This document shows, piece by piece, positions 12,701 to 23,200 of a stretch of DNA of 64,000 bases. The translations under genes and the position numbers were made by a program. The notes beneath the pieces were generated by a model that was not told the origin of the DNA, ran no database searches, and saw nothing but the letters and a program-made list of their open reading frames with translations. Source of the stretch: Collybiopsis luxurians FD-317 M1 (lineage: Eukaryota; Basidiomycota; Agaricomycetes; Agaricales; Omphalotaceae); NCBI GenBank assembly GCA_000827265.1, contig KN834773.1, positions 548,541 to 612,540 on the forward strand. The letters run 5' to 3'. Every line of letters begins with the position of its first letter. Positions within the stretch are counted from its first letter, which is position 1.

Positions 12701-13042
12701 GTGATCCCTTTCAGGGAACAACCGAAGCCTGCAACAGAGAAGGGTTTGATGGTCGTGGCTTGAAACTATCCTGAGCACATTGGAAAGTTGGTCCGCCGAA
12801 TTCATCATTCTTACCGTGGAGAAAAAACCGAGGAAAATCATATGTTGATGTTACTTAGGGTTGATCGCTCAGGAACCAAAGAGGAAAAGCTCACAGAGTT
12901 CTTAGATACGCATCCCAATGATCTTGAATTTGTGAAAGAGACCCTGGCGGAGCGGAATTATGCCACAAAGCTTTTGCAAGATATTAGACTAGAGTTTTTG
13001 CATTGTCCGCCAGATGTAAAACCTACCATGTTACTTTTCTAA
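9708..13042 (+). pseudogene. Spt5-like KOW-domain protein with two in-frame TGA codons
   Basis: Exons join from ATG 9708: MTKQDILRGPRRQFIDLEAQ with an acidic tail, then ASFIHDDPED, an NGN-like exon containing EWLWLRGQDWPLWQVKC, then KQEYFLVYELMSKHETLSDE. Next come KOW segments: VFVAGQWVQIKRGLYRGDIG (10439 on), LNVQVQLQSGPYAGWMGVVK, EVLVQSGHFVGRRGIVKNVR, and a Pro/Ser-rich stretch (12300-12500). The last segment is HIGKLVRRIHHSYRGEKTEE, ending at TAA 13042. This matches the Spt5-like KOW proteins multiplied in Agaricomycetes; true Spt5 is a transcription elongation factor. TGA at 10436-10438 stands where a tryptophan before the first KOW is expected, and TGA at 12761-12763 precedes the last domain. 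All splice sites and the rest of the frame are otherwise kept, so decay is recent or the stops are bypassed. Confidence 0.8.
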
Positions 13043-14340
13043 ACGTGTCTGCCACTCGACTTATTGGACAGTTGTAATGTAGCAATACTTTGAGATAATT
13101 TTTTCGTGTATCTTGTACGATCCAACAAAACAGCAATCTACGTTTGAGTACAATATTTGCTTGAGAACTACTTGAGTCCAAAGACGGTCCGCAACAACCT
13201 TAAACTACGAAGAGACGCGTTAGGCAATGATGAAGGCAACAGTTGCGATGCTGTCATCCTCCGAATCGATAACGTACCTTGGGCCATTCTCCTTCCTCAA
13301 ATCTTAGCAAGGTTTTTCTTGATGATGATGAACCAGCATCACCTTGAACACTATTGTAAAATGTCTTTTCCTATGTTCCCTAACAATTCTTTCTTAGGAT
13401 ATCCTAAATTTTCCTTATAAGGATTCATTTCTTTTTTAGGATATTCTAAATCTTCCTTATAAGGATACTGTTCCTGTTTCGGACGTTAAAGATGTATGTA
13501 TGGACGCGCCTGAACCCGAATGGGTGAAATGGAAGGTAGAGAATAGTACGCGGTAATTGATACTGTTAAGGAGGGAAAAGTCACCAAACGTGGACTATTG
13601 GTACGTGTATCGATTTGGATATGGCCGAGTAGGGATTGATTGCAGAGGCACAGCGCTGCTCAGGATAGAAATATAGTCAGGGCATGCTGGAAGTTTGGCT
13701 GCTAATCATTAGGAGACTGCGGAGGTCAATATGGATGCTGTTCAAAGTTTAACTTTCAGCATATTTTCTGACTCGAGCCATTCATCAGTTTCGAGATTCG
13801 GAAGCTGCTATAACTGCAGACAATTCCCACAGCTCCCTACTCCCAATTTGCGGTATAGAGCTCTGGCTCATTCATTCCCGATTCCTCCCTTTCGGTCCGC
13901 TCCTCCCACATCATTCCCTTCCACTTCCTTGCTTTCCCGCCCCTGCTGTTTTCTCCTGTCCGCTCCGTTCGCACCCCTTTCTTCCATTCATCCCCTCCTC
14001 TTTCCGCTCTCTTCCTCTCCTTCCTTTCCTCGCTTCCGCCTCCTCTGCTCTCTTCCTTTCGTCCCCTTCCTTCTTAATCCTTTCCACTGCATGAACAATC
14101 TTTTCGCTTGAAGAGCCTTTTTTCTTTCTCTTTCTAGTCTATTAATTTCTGGATATAACTTGTTAAGTTTCTGCCATGCGCAACATTGCTTAATGAGTTA
14201 CGGAGCCTTTCATGGAGGTCGGTGTTAATTCAATGTACGGGTAATCTTTCTACAAAATGGACTTCACAAATCTTGACAGTGCACGGGACCAGTGAAATGG
14301 ATACGTTAAGGTCAGAAACAAGATATGTAATTCTTCTCAT
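13043..14340. other. Intergenic, low-complexity
   Basis: After the KOW gene the sequence has a tandem pair of palindromic units (13394-13465, listed separately) and a strongly pyrimidine-rich strand at about 13860-14090. That tract produces a Ser/Pro/Phe-rich open frame (13731-14111) which I regard as a by-product of base composition. The short frame DVKDVCMDAPEPEWVKWKVE at 13486-13556 looks protein-like but is unattached. Confidence 0.4.
13394..13465. repeat. Tandem pair of 30-bp units, each with two palindromes
   Basis: Unit 13394-13423 contains TTAGGATATCCTAA and TCCTTATAAGGA, both perfect palindromes. Unit 13436-13465 repeats them with the first palindrome carrying one change. The units start 42 bases apart. 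Function unknown. Confidence 0.85.
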
Positions 14341-15602
14341 TCATTTAAGCTTATACCGAGCCCTGTCCCAAAAGAAATCGACCTTCGGTGGCACCTGCTT
14401 TCTGTCGGCAGCTGCGATTGCGTGAGTTTGTTTCTTCATGGCAGAGTATGGGGTTGGTGGTCCGTATAAGAATCTAAAGCACAAACAGCAAACAGGGGGC
14501 TTATTTTGCTTCACAGATTTTTCCTGCATCTCCATGAGACATTTGGAGCAAAAAGTGTGCCCACAGATTGCCCTAGAACAGAATTAGTCAAGAAACAAGA
14601 AGAAACAAGCCGAGGAGACATACACATAGGGCTCAAATGCCAGTTTAAAGCAAACTGGACAAGCAAGTTGACTCTCAAGAGTTCCTACCAGTTTGGTCAG
14701 GTGTTCAAGTTCCCGTTCAATGTCGTAATGCTGTCGAGGAGAGGGAGGGCCGTTCGAAGTATCAGCAAAGGAAGATGGGGCATGATTGGCAGTAGCAAAA
14801 GTCGATGGGGTAAAATTTGAAGTGGTTTTGTTGCTAGAGCCACCAACGTCGTTCCCGGCCGCAGCTGAACTTCCGGGTGAAGCATTTGCGCACCCGCGAC
14901 GACCATAAACTTGCAGTTGAGGGGTGCAATGCTTAAAGGATCCTGTAAGTAAATACTAGTAAACTCAACAGAACTGACGCTCACCGTGCTAGAAGTATTA
15001 GGGAAGACTTTCCCGTCCCTGGACCCACTAAGATCGATGAGGGGAGCAGCAGAATCGCGATGGGTGTGGTTCTAAGAGTTGCATTATTAGCATAAATGAG
15101 CAAAGGGTATGAAAATGGAACTAAGGTGAGCTGGACGAATGAGTGCCGTGTCGATTTCGCTGCTAGTATCACCAACGTCACTCCCGGCCGCAGCTGAATG
15201 TCCGGGCAAGGCATTTGCGCATCCGCGACGGCCATAAACTTGAAGTCGAGGGGTGCGATGCTTAAAGAATACTGTAAGAAGAAAATAGCAAACTCGGTGG
15301 AACTGACACTGACCGTACTAGAAGTATTAGGGGGAACTTCCTCGTCGCTGGATACGCTAAGATCGATAGGGAGAGTAGCAGAACTGCAACGGGCGTGATC
15401 CTACGAGTGGCATTATTAGTATAAATGAGCAAAGGGTTTCAAAATGAATGGAACGACTGCCTACCATATCAGGAGAGACTGTCTGAGATGAACTCAGATC
15501 AACTGGAAGAGTGGCTGCATCGCCAGGCAAAGGTTGTCGGTGGCCAGAGGGGCGTTTGTAGGGAGATTGCGATATTGTTCTACGCGAAGATGATCGGGGC
15601 AT
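14341..15602 (-). CDS. RING-finger protein (probable E3 ubiquitin ligase) with duplicated exon pair
   Basis: From a likely start at 15602 (MPRSSSRRTISQSPYKRPSG) eight or so exons join in frame on the minus strand. The 3' part carries IERELEHLTKLVGTLESQL, a coiled coil, then a C3HC4-type RING: LACPVCFKLAFEPY, intron, VAICGHTFCSKCLMEM and PVCCLCF. The tail is basic and ends at 14341. The linker between start and coiled coil consists of two copies of the same exon pair: SSATLPIDLSVSSDEEVPPN + HRTPRLQVYGRRGCANALPG (15170-15410) and SAAPLIDLSGSRDGKVFPN + HCTPQLQVYGRRGCANASPG (14870-15070), with the introns duplicated too. RING domains recruit E2 enzymes. The linker is Ser/Thr-rich and probably disordered. 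Confidence 0.75.
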
Positions 15603-15905
15603 TGAATAAAGCAAATCTGCAAGAGAGCAGTCAGAAATGAAATAGAGTACTCATGAACTGCACTCACTGAAAGGAAAACCTGAATGACGCGATGAAATAA
15701 AATGAGTGTTAGGGAGCCGATAGCCAGCTAACGGTGAGACGATGGAGAAGGCAATGGAAGGATTGAGGTCAAAGTTTCCTGAGTATATATAGTTCGACAA
15801 ACAAAGAAACATTGTTTGAAGTGAACTTACTGCGAACTTGCCATGTACAGGAAGCGCCTTGCAAGCGCCGCCTCCAAAAATGGTAGTCCAACCCGATAAA
15901 CGGAA

Positions 15906-16307
15906 CATTATTGGGACGTTAAGTCCCGATAACGTCCCATTTCGTTTTTCAGGCGTAAAAGATAATCTTTTACCTGCGTGAAAGAGCTGCTATTGAATTG
16001 CCCTTTCACGCGCGTAAAATAACGTCATTTACTGGCGGGATTTGAGCCGCAAAAGGAGGTAAATTTCGGCTCCTTTGTCGAGCGAAATTGAATCAAGTTT
16101 TCATATGAAATTTTTATTCTTTGTCTGGCAAAAATGGGACTGAAATTTCTATGATATTTCAGGCGAAATTTACTAAAAATGTCTGATTCTCTTTCAAGTG
16201 AAAAATACCTTAATTTTCGGATGAAAAATATGTGGAAAAAATAATTCTATTTCATGGCCCTTTTACCCTTCCTATTTCTCACGTAATTTTTTGGGCGTTG
16301 CGTAGTG
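15906..16307 (-). mobile_element. Mobile element, copy A of a three-copy family
   Basis: This stretch aligns with the two arms at 20522-20796 and 21138-21414: same internal palindrome TCGGGACTTxAxGTCCCGA-like block at one end, same GGGATTT, TTGTCGAGxGAAATT and ACGTAATTTTTTGGG...GCGTAGTG blocks in the same order. It is more diverged and about 120 bp longer, with extra AT-rich sequence. It carries no protein. It sits directly against the truncated family fragment at 16314-16663, so its insertion may have cut that gene. Confidence 0.8.
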
Positions 16308-16313
16308 ATGAGC

Positions 16314-16663
16314 AATTATGCTCATTGAGCGAACGGATGTTACATTCTGCATCAACGACAAATGGTTCACTAGCTGAAAACCGAAGAGGTTGTGAAAAAG
16401 CTTTTGGGAAGGGCAGTAGAACAAGCATACGATTGGCACGGATCCAAGCAATTATGTTCCATTCTTTTGAAGATCTGCGAGATGCTGCTCAATAGACGGG
16501 TTCGAATTGGAAGGAGTTGACACATACCTGGTCCAAAAGTTGGTTCAGCTTGTTGACCTCGAACGGCATAGGGGAATATAATAAGATGACACAACTTACA
16601 GTAGGATGGCTGAGCATACTGCCCTATATTGTCAACGTTTTGAGGAAAGGAGCAGTGAGACAT
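16314..16663 (-). pseudogene. Truncated relative of the GAFSAV-motif gene family
   Basis: The minus strand starts MSHCSFPQNVDNIGQYAQPS with a GTAAGT donor, then SSKEWNIIAWIRAN, an intron, and PSEPFVVDAECNIRSLNEHN, where it is cut by the element ending at 16307. The last two segments match TSKELDIIIWMRAH / PSEPFVVDAERNIFTLNEQN of the gene at 19415-20438 and TLREWDIISWMRAN / PASKPFYVDAESKISPLDGH of the gene at 31462-32600. One exon junction no longer keeps frame, so this is a dead fragment holding only the N-terminal domain. Confidence 0.75.
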
Positions 16664-18840
16664 GATTTCGCGAGCAATCAGGTAAGGACCACAGCAGGAG
16701 GGAAGTGTTACGAATCCAGGAGACTTGAAGCGTATCTGTTTTATCTTCCATACTTGCGAGTCTAACAATTATCTCATCCTTCCGGTATATTTCGGCTTGT
16801 CAAATTGAACGTATAGTAAATGCATGCATACGAACGTCGAACATCCGAACAGAACTTAGTCGATTCAATTGCTACTCAAGATCTCACTCAATTATTGGCT
16901 TAAGTATGTACTTTCATCAACATCTTTCATGAAGGATGCGCAGCTGAATCCCCAGGCTGCCAATAGAATGCAATAATATTTACTATCAGACAGCGTCGCA
17001 GAGGTCGCAGGGTGGTAGTAGTAGGGAAGCAGGGATGAGACGAGACGAGAAAAGTAGGACTTGGATATGATTATAGATCAAAAGGTGCCGATTTAATCTG
17101 ATGCGCACGGAGTTTGAAGATCTCAGCAACTTCACTCAGCAGCTTGCGGGCATTAGATCTGATTAGCCACGCGTTACAGTAAAAAACTGACTCAAAATTT
17201 GACTTGTTCTGAGATAATAAATGAACAAAAAATGGACCTCCACTTCAGCTCCGTTTGTTGCCGGATTATCTCTTCCCTCTACGGGGACGCGGCCTATCCC
17301 TCGAGAATCTCTACTTAAGGGTCAGAACTTGCTACCAGCGTAGTTTTTAAATATTTCTCTGAAGAAGACATCCCAGCTAGCCTTTTCAGTTGATGTCCTA
17401 CAGTTGAGAAGTCGACTAGCTTTGTTCAATGGCTTCCCAGAATATCGAAAGAGATGGAGCTCCAATTTTTGACTCAAATTTTAGCTGAAAAACCTAATGC
17501 CTTGAAATTTAAAAAAATTATTTTGTAATGCGTGGCTAATAGGGTCTATTGGGGCCAGGAAATGACACAGTTGGAGCTGGGCTATGACAGATATTGTTAT
17601 AAATTCATGGACAGCTTTTAAAAATCAATGTATCGCAAGGATTGTAGCGGTGAATTTACATGTATCTGCTGAGATGTCGATAAGCCGATAGAGGTCTTGC
17701 CGGTGTCACTGCAGGGTCCTGATAAATCTTTTTACGTTTGAATCCCCAGTTCAGGTTAATCTAAAGGATCAGGGTCACAGATAGCCTTCATTCTCGTCTA
17801 TGTACGAAGTCATTGATTCACTGATGCCCTTTCCTGTGCCAACACTACGAGTCCCTGATTCAGATTATCGATAACTCCCTGTTTCCCTTCCTTCCCGCAG
17901 CCAACTAACCCTATGCTGAAGCAAAAAGGTATTTTTTAGCTAAGCGCCATGCATCACACTTGTGCTTTGCTTTTTATTCAGCCGACTTCTTCTGATATCG
18001 CGGCATGTAAGTATGTAGATGCGAAATTACAATGCTTAACTGCCCAGTGTCAGGCAACTTAAATGCCCTTCCTGCCTGGGTGTCAAGATTAACAATGGCG
18101 CTGGAATGGAGGGACCAGCATTCCTGTTTGAGTAAACATACAAAGAACTCGAGTACAACACCTGATTTTATCCAGAGGACTAACTGTGAAACTAGGAAAG
18201 TTGGGTGCGTAGCATCACAATGAATGCATAGAGAGCAACTCCGTTCATCCAGGCTCATCTTTGACGCCAAGCAGAGCTAATCCTGGAACCAAGGCCAGCT
18301 CTGCCCGGGAAGAAAAGAAGAAGTGGCAGAGGGATCCATGCCGTTGGTACAAAAAAGAGCATCAGTGACTCTCAGTGACTTCACAGATCCATAGACAGGA
18401 GCAAAGGCCAGTCGTGACCCTGTTCCTCCAGATTGGCTTGAATCGTAACACATCTTTGCTACATGCAGGGTTAGCTCTGCCTGGGAAGAGAGAACGAAGG
18501 AACTTCAAGGAAGGTTTGGCCAGGGACAGATTCTGAGTGAACGCTGGCTGCGACCCTGTTGCTTTGGTATTTTTGGTCGAGTGCAGGGTTAGCTTTGCCT
18601 GGAAGGGAAGGAAGCATGCTCGACCAAACAAGCTCCAATCATTTTTAGATTTTATTCAGATCTTCCTTTTTTGGTCCTTAATGCTGTTGTAATGAGTCGT
18701 CACCTGATAGTAGCAGCAAGTTCCTACCAGATTTTATACTGCAAGTCTCTTATGTAGATACGAGAAAGGTCTGGGAAAGCAAGCCAATGGGAAAGTGAAA
18801 GTAGATTTTTTGAGAAGGATATACTTGGGTAATGGAAGAG
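16664..18840. other. Repeat-rich non-coding stretch
   Basis: No gene found. It contains the inverted-repeat element at 17162-17540 and, at 18271-18606, three imperfect copies of a block around CAGGGTTAGCTxTGCCTGG with GAAG-rich flanks. The rest is AT-rich without open frames of interest. Confidence 0.4.
17162..17540. mobile_element. MITE-like element with 17-bp inverted ends
   Basis: The left end ATTAGCCACGCGTTACA is the reverse complement of the right end TGTAATGCGTGGCTAAT apart from one base. Weaker inverted similarity extends inward (GACTCAAAATTTGA against TTGACTCAAATTTTAG). The 379-bp element has no coding potential. No clear target-site duplication was seen beyond the palindromic ends. 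Confidence 0.7.
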
Positions 18841-18844
18841 TCTC

Positions 18845-19258
18845 CTATGAGATCGGCGGATAATTTGCGCCCGCGGTGCGGTTCTTAAAGCAGGACATGT
18901 GCAACGTTGTACTTGTCAGTTCATAGCACCGGAAGGAAACTTTTTTGGACCTCTCCCAGATGAGCTTGCCAGTGAAATTGACAGGGCTGCTCGAAATCCT
19001 CCCGCCCTGATGATACCCAGAATGTTTATAACATTCCTTTATGGCTCCCGCGTCACTGTCTCCCTTACAGCTTTTTGTCACACACCTGGGCCTGTCATGC
19101 CTTCGGCGCGACCCAAACCTATTTCTTTGAGGCTTTGTCAGTGCTCGAGATTCTATACCATTCACTTGAAAGGCACATATAGAACACAAGAAATTAGAAT
19201 TCCGGTCATTACATGCAGACAGATGCCGATACAAGTCTTCGCACAACTGGGCCTTTAA
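18845..19258. other. Overlapping open frames on both strands, unassigned
   Basis: Frames of 133 codons (minus, 18845-19246) and 119 codons (plus, 18899-19258) overlap almost completely. At most one could be real. Neither shows a known domain or convincing splice sites. Recorded only because the stretch is unusually open on both strands. Confidence 0.25.
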
Positions 19259-19414
19259 ACATATTCAAGTAAATAACTACATTGTACATAGATTTGATCA
19301 ATTACATTTAACCATGGGAACACGCGGAGAGACTCTTGATTATTTAACTTGAAAAAAAGAAAAAAAATACCTGTCAGTCCTGAACGTTTGACTCTGCATG
19401 AAGCGCACGACTGA

Positions 19415-20438
19415 CTATATTTCCTGATCTCCTGTGACAGCACTGAAGGCACCTGATGCAATATGCGACCCATTGATAATGATGTTTGAACCACCCTGAA
19501 GAACACTGGTACTTCCCTCCAATGTCCTTTGCTGATTTGAAGATCTAGGAGAGACTCGAAAACCTATAGGAGTCGCAAGATTGGTACCTTAAGCGTGTTG
19601 GTTTACAGAAAATTGCGGTAGCGACAAACCTGAGCTCCTGCGGCTATGCCGGGACCCTGGACTGACACTGGTTCATATGATTGGTCCATCGCCCTCTGAA
19701 TAAGCAATGAGATTGCATCAATTTCTGATGTCTAGCGAATACTCTGAAAGACAGCCTGACCGCGGCTGATGGTACTGCGTTGACTTCCTCTGATGGCATC
19801 GAGCCTACTCGGTATGATACCTCTGCGGTATCTGATCCTAGCATCACCCCTCCGGGATACTTCTACACAAAAGTGAATATAAGTCAAGAGGCGAAGAGTC
19901 CGCTTTTATAACGAGGACAAGTTATACCATGTTCGGCAAGTGGAGGATCATTGGTCAAACAAAAATCAAGTCCTTCATACTCGGCCAAGTCCGAACTGAG
20001 TTCATTTTGAACCTGAAATCCTATCGGAATACTGGAGGTCCGATCTGTCCTTGAAACTGGATGATGATTCTGCTCATTGAGCGTAAAAATATTACGTTCT
20101 GCATCAACCACGAAAGGTTCGCTCGCTAAAAAAAAAAACAATTAGAAATGAATTTTTGGACAAGCAAGCAGACTCTTCATACGATGAGCACGCATCCAGA
20201 TAATTATATCTAGCTCTTTTGAAGTAAGATCTATGGGACATTATTCAGGTGATGAACTCGGTCGGGCCAGATCAGAGATTCCAGTCATATCAACCTGGTC
20301 TGGAGGTTGGGCTCAGGCCAAAATACCACGGCGTTTGGACTGGCGAGGAATCCAAAGCAACATACGAGAATAAAACAACTTACAAGGCTGGGTATATTGA
20401 CTCTGAGAGTGGGAGAGAAGTAAATTAACATGAGACAT
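19415..20438 (-). pseudogene. GAFSAV-motif family member, near-intact, one in-frame TGA
   Basis: Six exons join in frame on the minus strand: MSHVNLLLSHSQSQYTQP (20384-20438), TSKELDIIIWMRAH (20183-20232), PSEPFVVDAERNIFTLNEQN with an acidic tail ending in LAEH (19928-20125), YRRGIIPSRLDAIRGSQR (19761-19862), EGDGPII-stop-TSVSPG (19630-19695) and GGSNIIINGSHIASGAFSAV then TGDQEI (19415-19587). Exon order and junctions match the intact gene 31462-32600. The first motif (IIPSRLDAIRGSQ) is degenerate against ISPGAFSSVAGSQ there. TGA at 19673-19675 interrupts exon 5, and a G-to-A change puts TAG at the last donor. Likely a recently dead paralog; function unknown. Confidence 0.75.
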
Positions 20439-20521
20439 AATTTTTAGTGAAGGATAGGTAGTGAGGTTTGGGGGCCTCACTTAGCGGTTTGAGAGCCTTA
20501 TATATAATTAATTACTCTTGA

Positions 20522-20796
20522 CACTACGCAGAACCCAAAAAATTACGTGCGAAAAATGATGCGTAAAATATGTAGGAAAAAGTATGACTTTTTCGACATA
20601 TTTTTCGGACCCAATTTCGCTCGACAAAGGAAAGGAAATTGAATTCCTATTGCGGTGTAAATCCCGCCTGAAAACAATGTGCTTTTACGCACATGAAAGA
20701 AGCCCTTTTATGCGCATAAAAGCATATCTTTTACAGCTGAAAAAGAAATTGGGACCTTATCGGGACTTCAGGTCCCGATAAGTGGGTCATTGTTGG
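20522..20796 (+). mobile_element. Mobile element, copy B (left arm of inverted pair)
   Basis: Begins CACTACGCAGAACCCAAAAA and ends in a TATCGGGAC...GTCCCGATA palindrome followed by AACAATG-like sequence. It is the inverted near-identical copy of 21138-21414; both contain the same 65-codon open frame (20584-20781), which I take as shared sequence rather than a gene. Confidence 0.85.
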
Positions 20797-21137
20797 GGCC
20801 AACTTCCATTCTTGTTGGGCCCATTATGCAGTAAGTTTCTGGTAAGTTTAAAGAAAAGATAATGCCATGGTGGTGGCGGGAGGTGCGGGAAAGTAGTTAC
20901 ACAATGCATACATATGTAATCAAAGGATAACGCAAAAAAAAATAATGCCATTCAATCATATACCAAGTATTATCGAGGTAGAGCCAGCTGGCTATTCAGA
21001 ACCACTCATCTCAAAAGTAGGCTTTTGTCATTTGGTGTTCATTTCATTTCCGACTGATTTTTTGTTGATTTGTCCCATCCGATAGCCTGATCATTTTCTG
21101 GTATCCTAAGTACGCCTTGATGAAAATGGCAATTGGA

Positions 21138-21414
21138 CCCAACAATGACCCACTTATCGGGACCTGAAGTCCCGATAAGGTCCCAATTTCTTTTTCAGCC
21201 GTAAAAGATATGCTTTTACACGCATAAAAGGGCTTCTTTCACGTGCATAAAAGCACATTGTTTTCAGGTGGGATTTACACCGCAATAGGAATTCAATTTC
21301 CTTTCCTTTGTCGAGTGAAATTGGGTCCGAAAAATATGTCGAAAAAGTCATACTTTTTCCTACATATTTTACGCATCATTTTTCGCACGTAATTTTTTGG
21401 GTTCTGCGTAGTGT
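21138..21414 (-). mobile_element. Mobile element, copy C (right arm of inverted pair)
   Basis: Reverse complement of copy B with only a handful of differences over about 275 bp. The spacer of about 340 bp between arms has no gene. Arms plus spacer (20522-21414) could be one foldback transposon, or two insertions in opposite directions. Confidence 0.85.
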
Positions 21415-21494
21415 GAGTGCGTTGAGGTTGAGGATGAGCGTGGGAGCTTCGCAGAGCGTATGATAGACCGGGCAGATGCGGCTAAGATTCAGAC

Positions 21495-22388
21495 CGCTGC
21501 GGCGAATCTTCGCCTCAAGGACCCGCAAATTTGGCAGATCACATGATTAGTTATGTGGGCATTGCTGCGGCTCGTTGCGCGCCAACTGACTTCACATTTG
21601 TTCCATTGCACAACTTTAATACTGTACATAGGAAACTAGCATTGTAAAGTAGATTTAGTTGTACTTTGTAGAATTAACAACTAGAATACACCAAAAGTGC
21701 ATTGAAGGAACTCCCTATGACCAAAAACAATAAGCTCGGCACTAGAAGAAAAAATTCCCAGCTAACTATTGGGACATTCTCCTTATCGTTTCATGCGTCG
21801 CCGTCTTTTCTTTGCATCTGCCTTGTCGTGTGTATGATATGTATGTCATTTTTGAGGTAAGTCAAATTCTTTTTCTACAGAGATGTCGCCATTTTTCTGG
21901 TGTATCCGCAATCTTGAGTTTACCATACCTTCCATTGTCGATACACCACAGCAATACCCGTAGCTACAACTCTCACAGGTGGCACCCACCCAGAGATAAC
22001 CCCCAGAGGAACAGAGCCCAACTAATTGTTGTGGCGGTTCCCCGCTCCTTAGTACATAGCGTTACTTACTTGCGGTAATGAAGAGTCAAAAAAACCTTCC
22101 ATTGTTGAGAATGTGGGAGCTGTAGCTAGGGATTTCTTCTAGCGCCGGCTTCATTGTTTTTGGTCATAGAGAGTTCCTTCAATGCACTTTTGGCGCATTC
22201 CGGTTATTAGTTCTATAAAGCACAACTAAATCTACTTTACAATGCTAGTTTCCTATGTACAGTATTCGAGTTGTGCAACGCGACAAATGCAAAGTCAGTT
22301 GGCGCGCAACAGGCCACAGAAATGCCATCATATCTAGTCACATGATCCGCCAAATTTGTGGGTCCTTGAGGTGAAGATGCCGCGGCGC
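21495..22388. repeat. Inverted duplication carrying the 3' end of a coding sequence
   Basis: Arm 21495-21766 is the reverse complement of 22115-22388 at roughly 85 percent. Each arm encodes the same protein end in its own direction: SSPQGPANLADHMISYVGIA then FTFVPLHNFNTVHRKLAL (plus, stop 21645-21647) and SSPQGPTNLADHVTRYDGIS then FAFVALHNSNTVHRKLAL (minus, stop 22237-22239). Many of the differences are silent, which suggests both derive from a real gene. The product is not recognised and neither copy has a visible 5' part. The arms also share about 120 bp of 3' flank ending in GACCAAAAACAAT. Confidence 0.8.
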
Positions 22389-23200
22389 ATGTAAGTCTTG
22401 TACCCCCTTCCAAATACGGTTGACCACGTCCCAACAAAGATGTGTTCCGCTCACTCTTTTTTGAATATTATACTGACTATGCTGCCAATGGACTCAGCAG
22501 ACTCCCTGTAAAGATTGTTAGGGCCTTCAACTTTGTATCACTCATTTACACTCCAGTAGCTCAGCACATAAACCTGCCTAAACCTTAGTCAGCATAGCAC
22601 GCGAACCCATATTGTATCCCCAATCTGGATTTACTATCGATGCACCAGAGTTGATAACGTACCCAGAGTTGATACTTTCGTCGAAAATCATTTCGTTTGA
22701 GCTTATTTCTCAACCATTTGTCTTCAAACTTTTAAGGTATACTTTTAGCATAGTAAAGAAAAGATCTGTTAACTTTGACAAAGAAATACTGAGTGAAAAA
22801 TATTTAGGATTTTTGACAACACTGAAAACTGCTGGATTTGCAAGTATCAACTCTATTCCTGGATTTTTAGAGAGACAAATACTTAACCGACTGCCACTGG
22901 ATCTTGGAGAAATCATGGATAGCATGTATAAATTGTGTTTATCTACTTTGACGAGGTGCAGGGCTGCTGTACGTTGCATAAAACACCCAGTTTGAGAGAG
23001 CTGTTAAATCAGTGTGACAATTTTCAAACTCCGCTCACTGGCAATTCGGCGTGATTTGCTACAAACGTGACTTGGCTTTTCGCGGTCATCATCGCCTCTG
23101 CAGTTGGGTGCTTTGGGTGCTGGGGTTGCGCCGCCAGCTTACTCTCCTTTAATAACTTATTTTCTCTAATCTTACATTCCTTTCCTCTCTAATTCGGGTG
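22389..23200. other. Upstream part of the transposon region
   Basis: A plus-strand frame of 127 codons at 22612-22995 (SEKYLGFLTTLKTAGFASIN, then LERQILNRLPLDLGEIMDS) is unrecognised. The stretch 23000-23200 probably holds the 5' leader of the transposase gene; I could not find its terminal inverted repeat. Confidence 0.3.

Noticed and set aside
10436..12763. Genuine UGA reassignment in this organism
   Set aside because: Many clear genes here end at TGA (35614, 39174, 52949), so UGA is a normal stop; local readthrough or decay remains the only option.
13731..14111. 126-codon Ser/Pro/Phe-rich open frame
   Set aside because: It arises from a pyrimidine-rich strand; no start context, domain or splice signals support it.
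20584..20781. 65-codon frame repeated inversely at 21154-21351
   Set aside because: The two frames are identical because they lie in the arms of the repeated element; the older copy at 15906-16307 does not keep the frame, so coding is unlikely.
22612..22995. 127-codon frame upstream of the transposase
   Set aside because: Open on both strands, no recognisable domain and no clear splice sites; kept only as a note in the stretch description.
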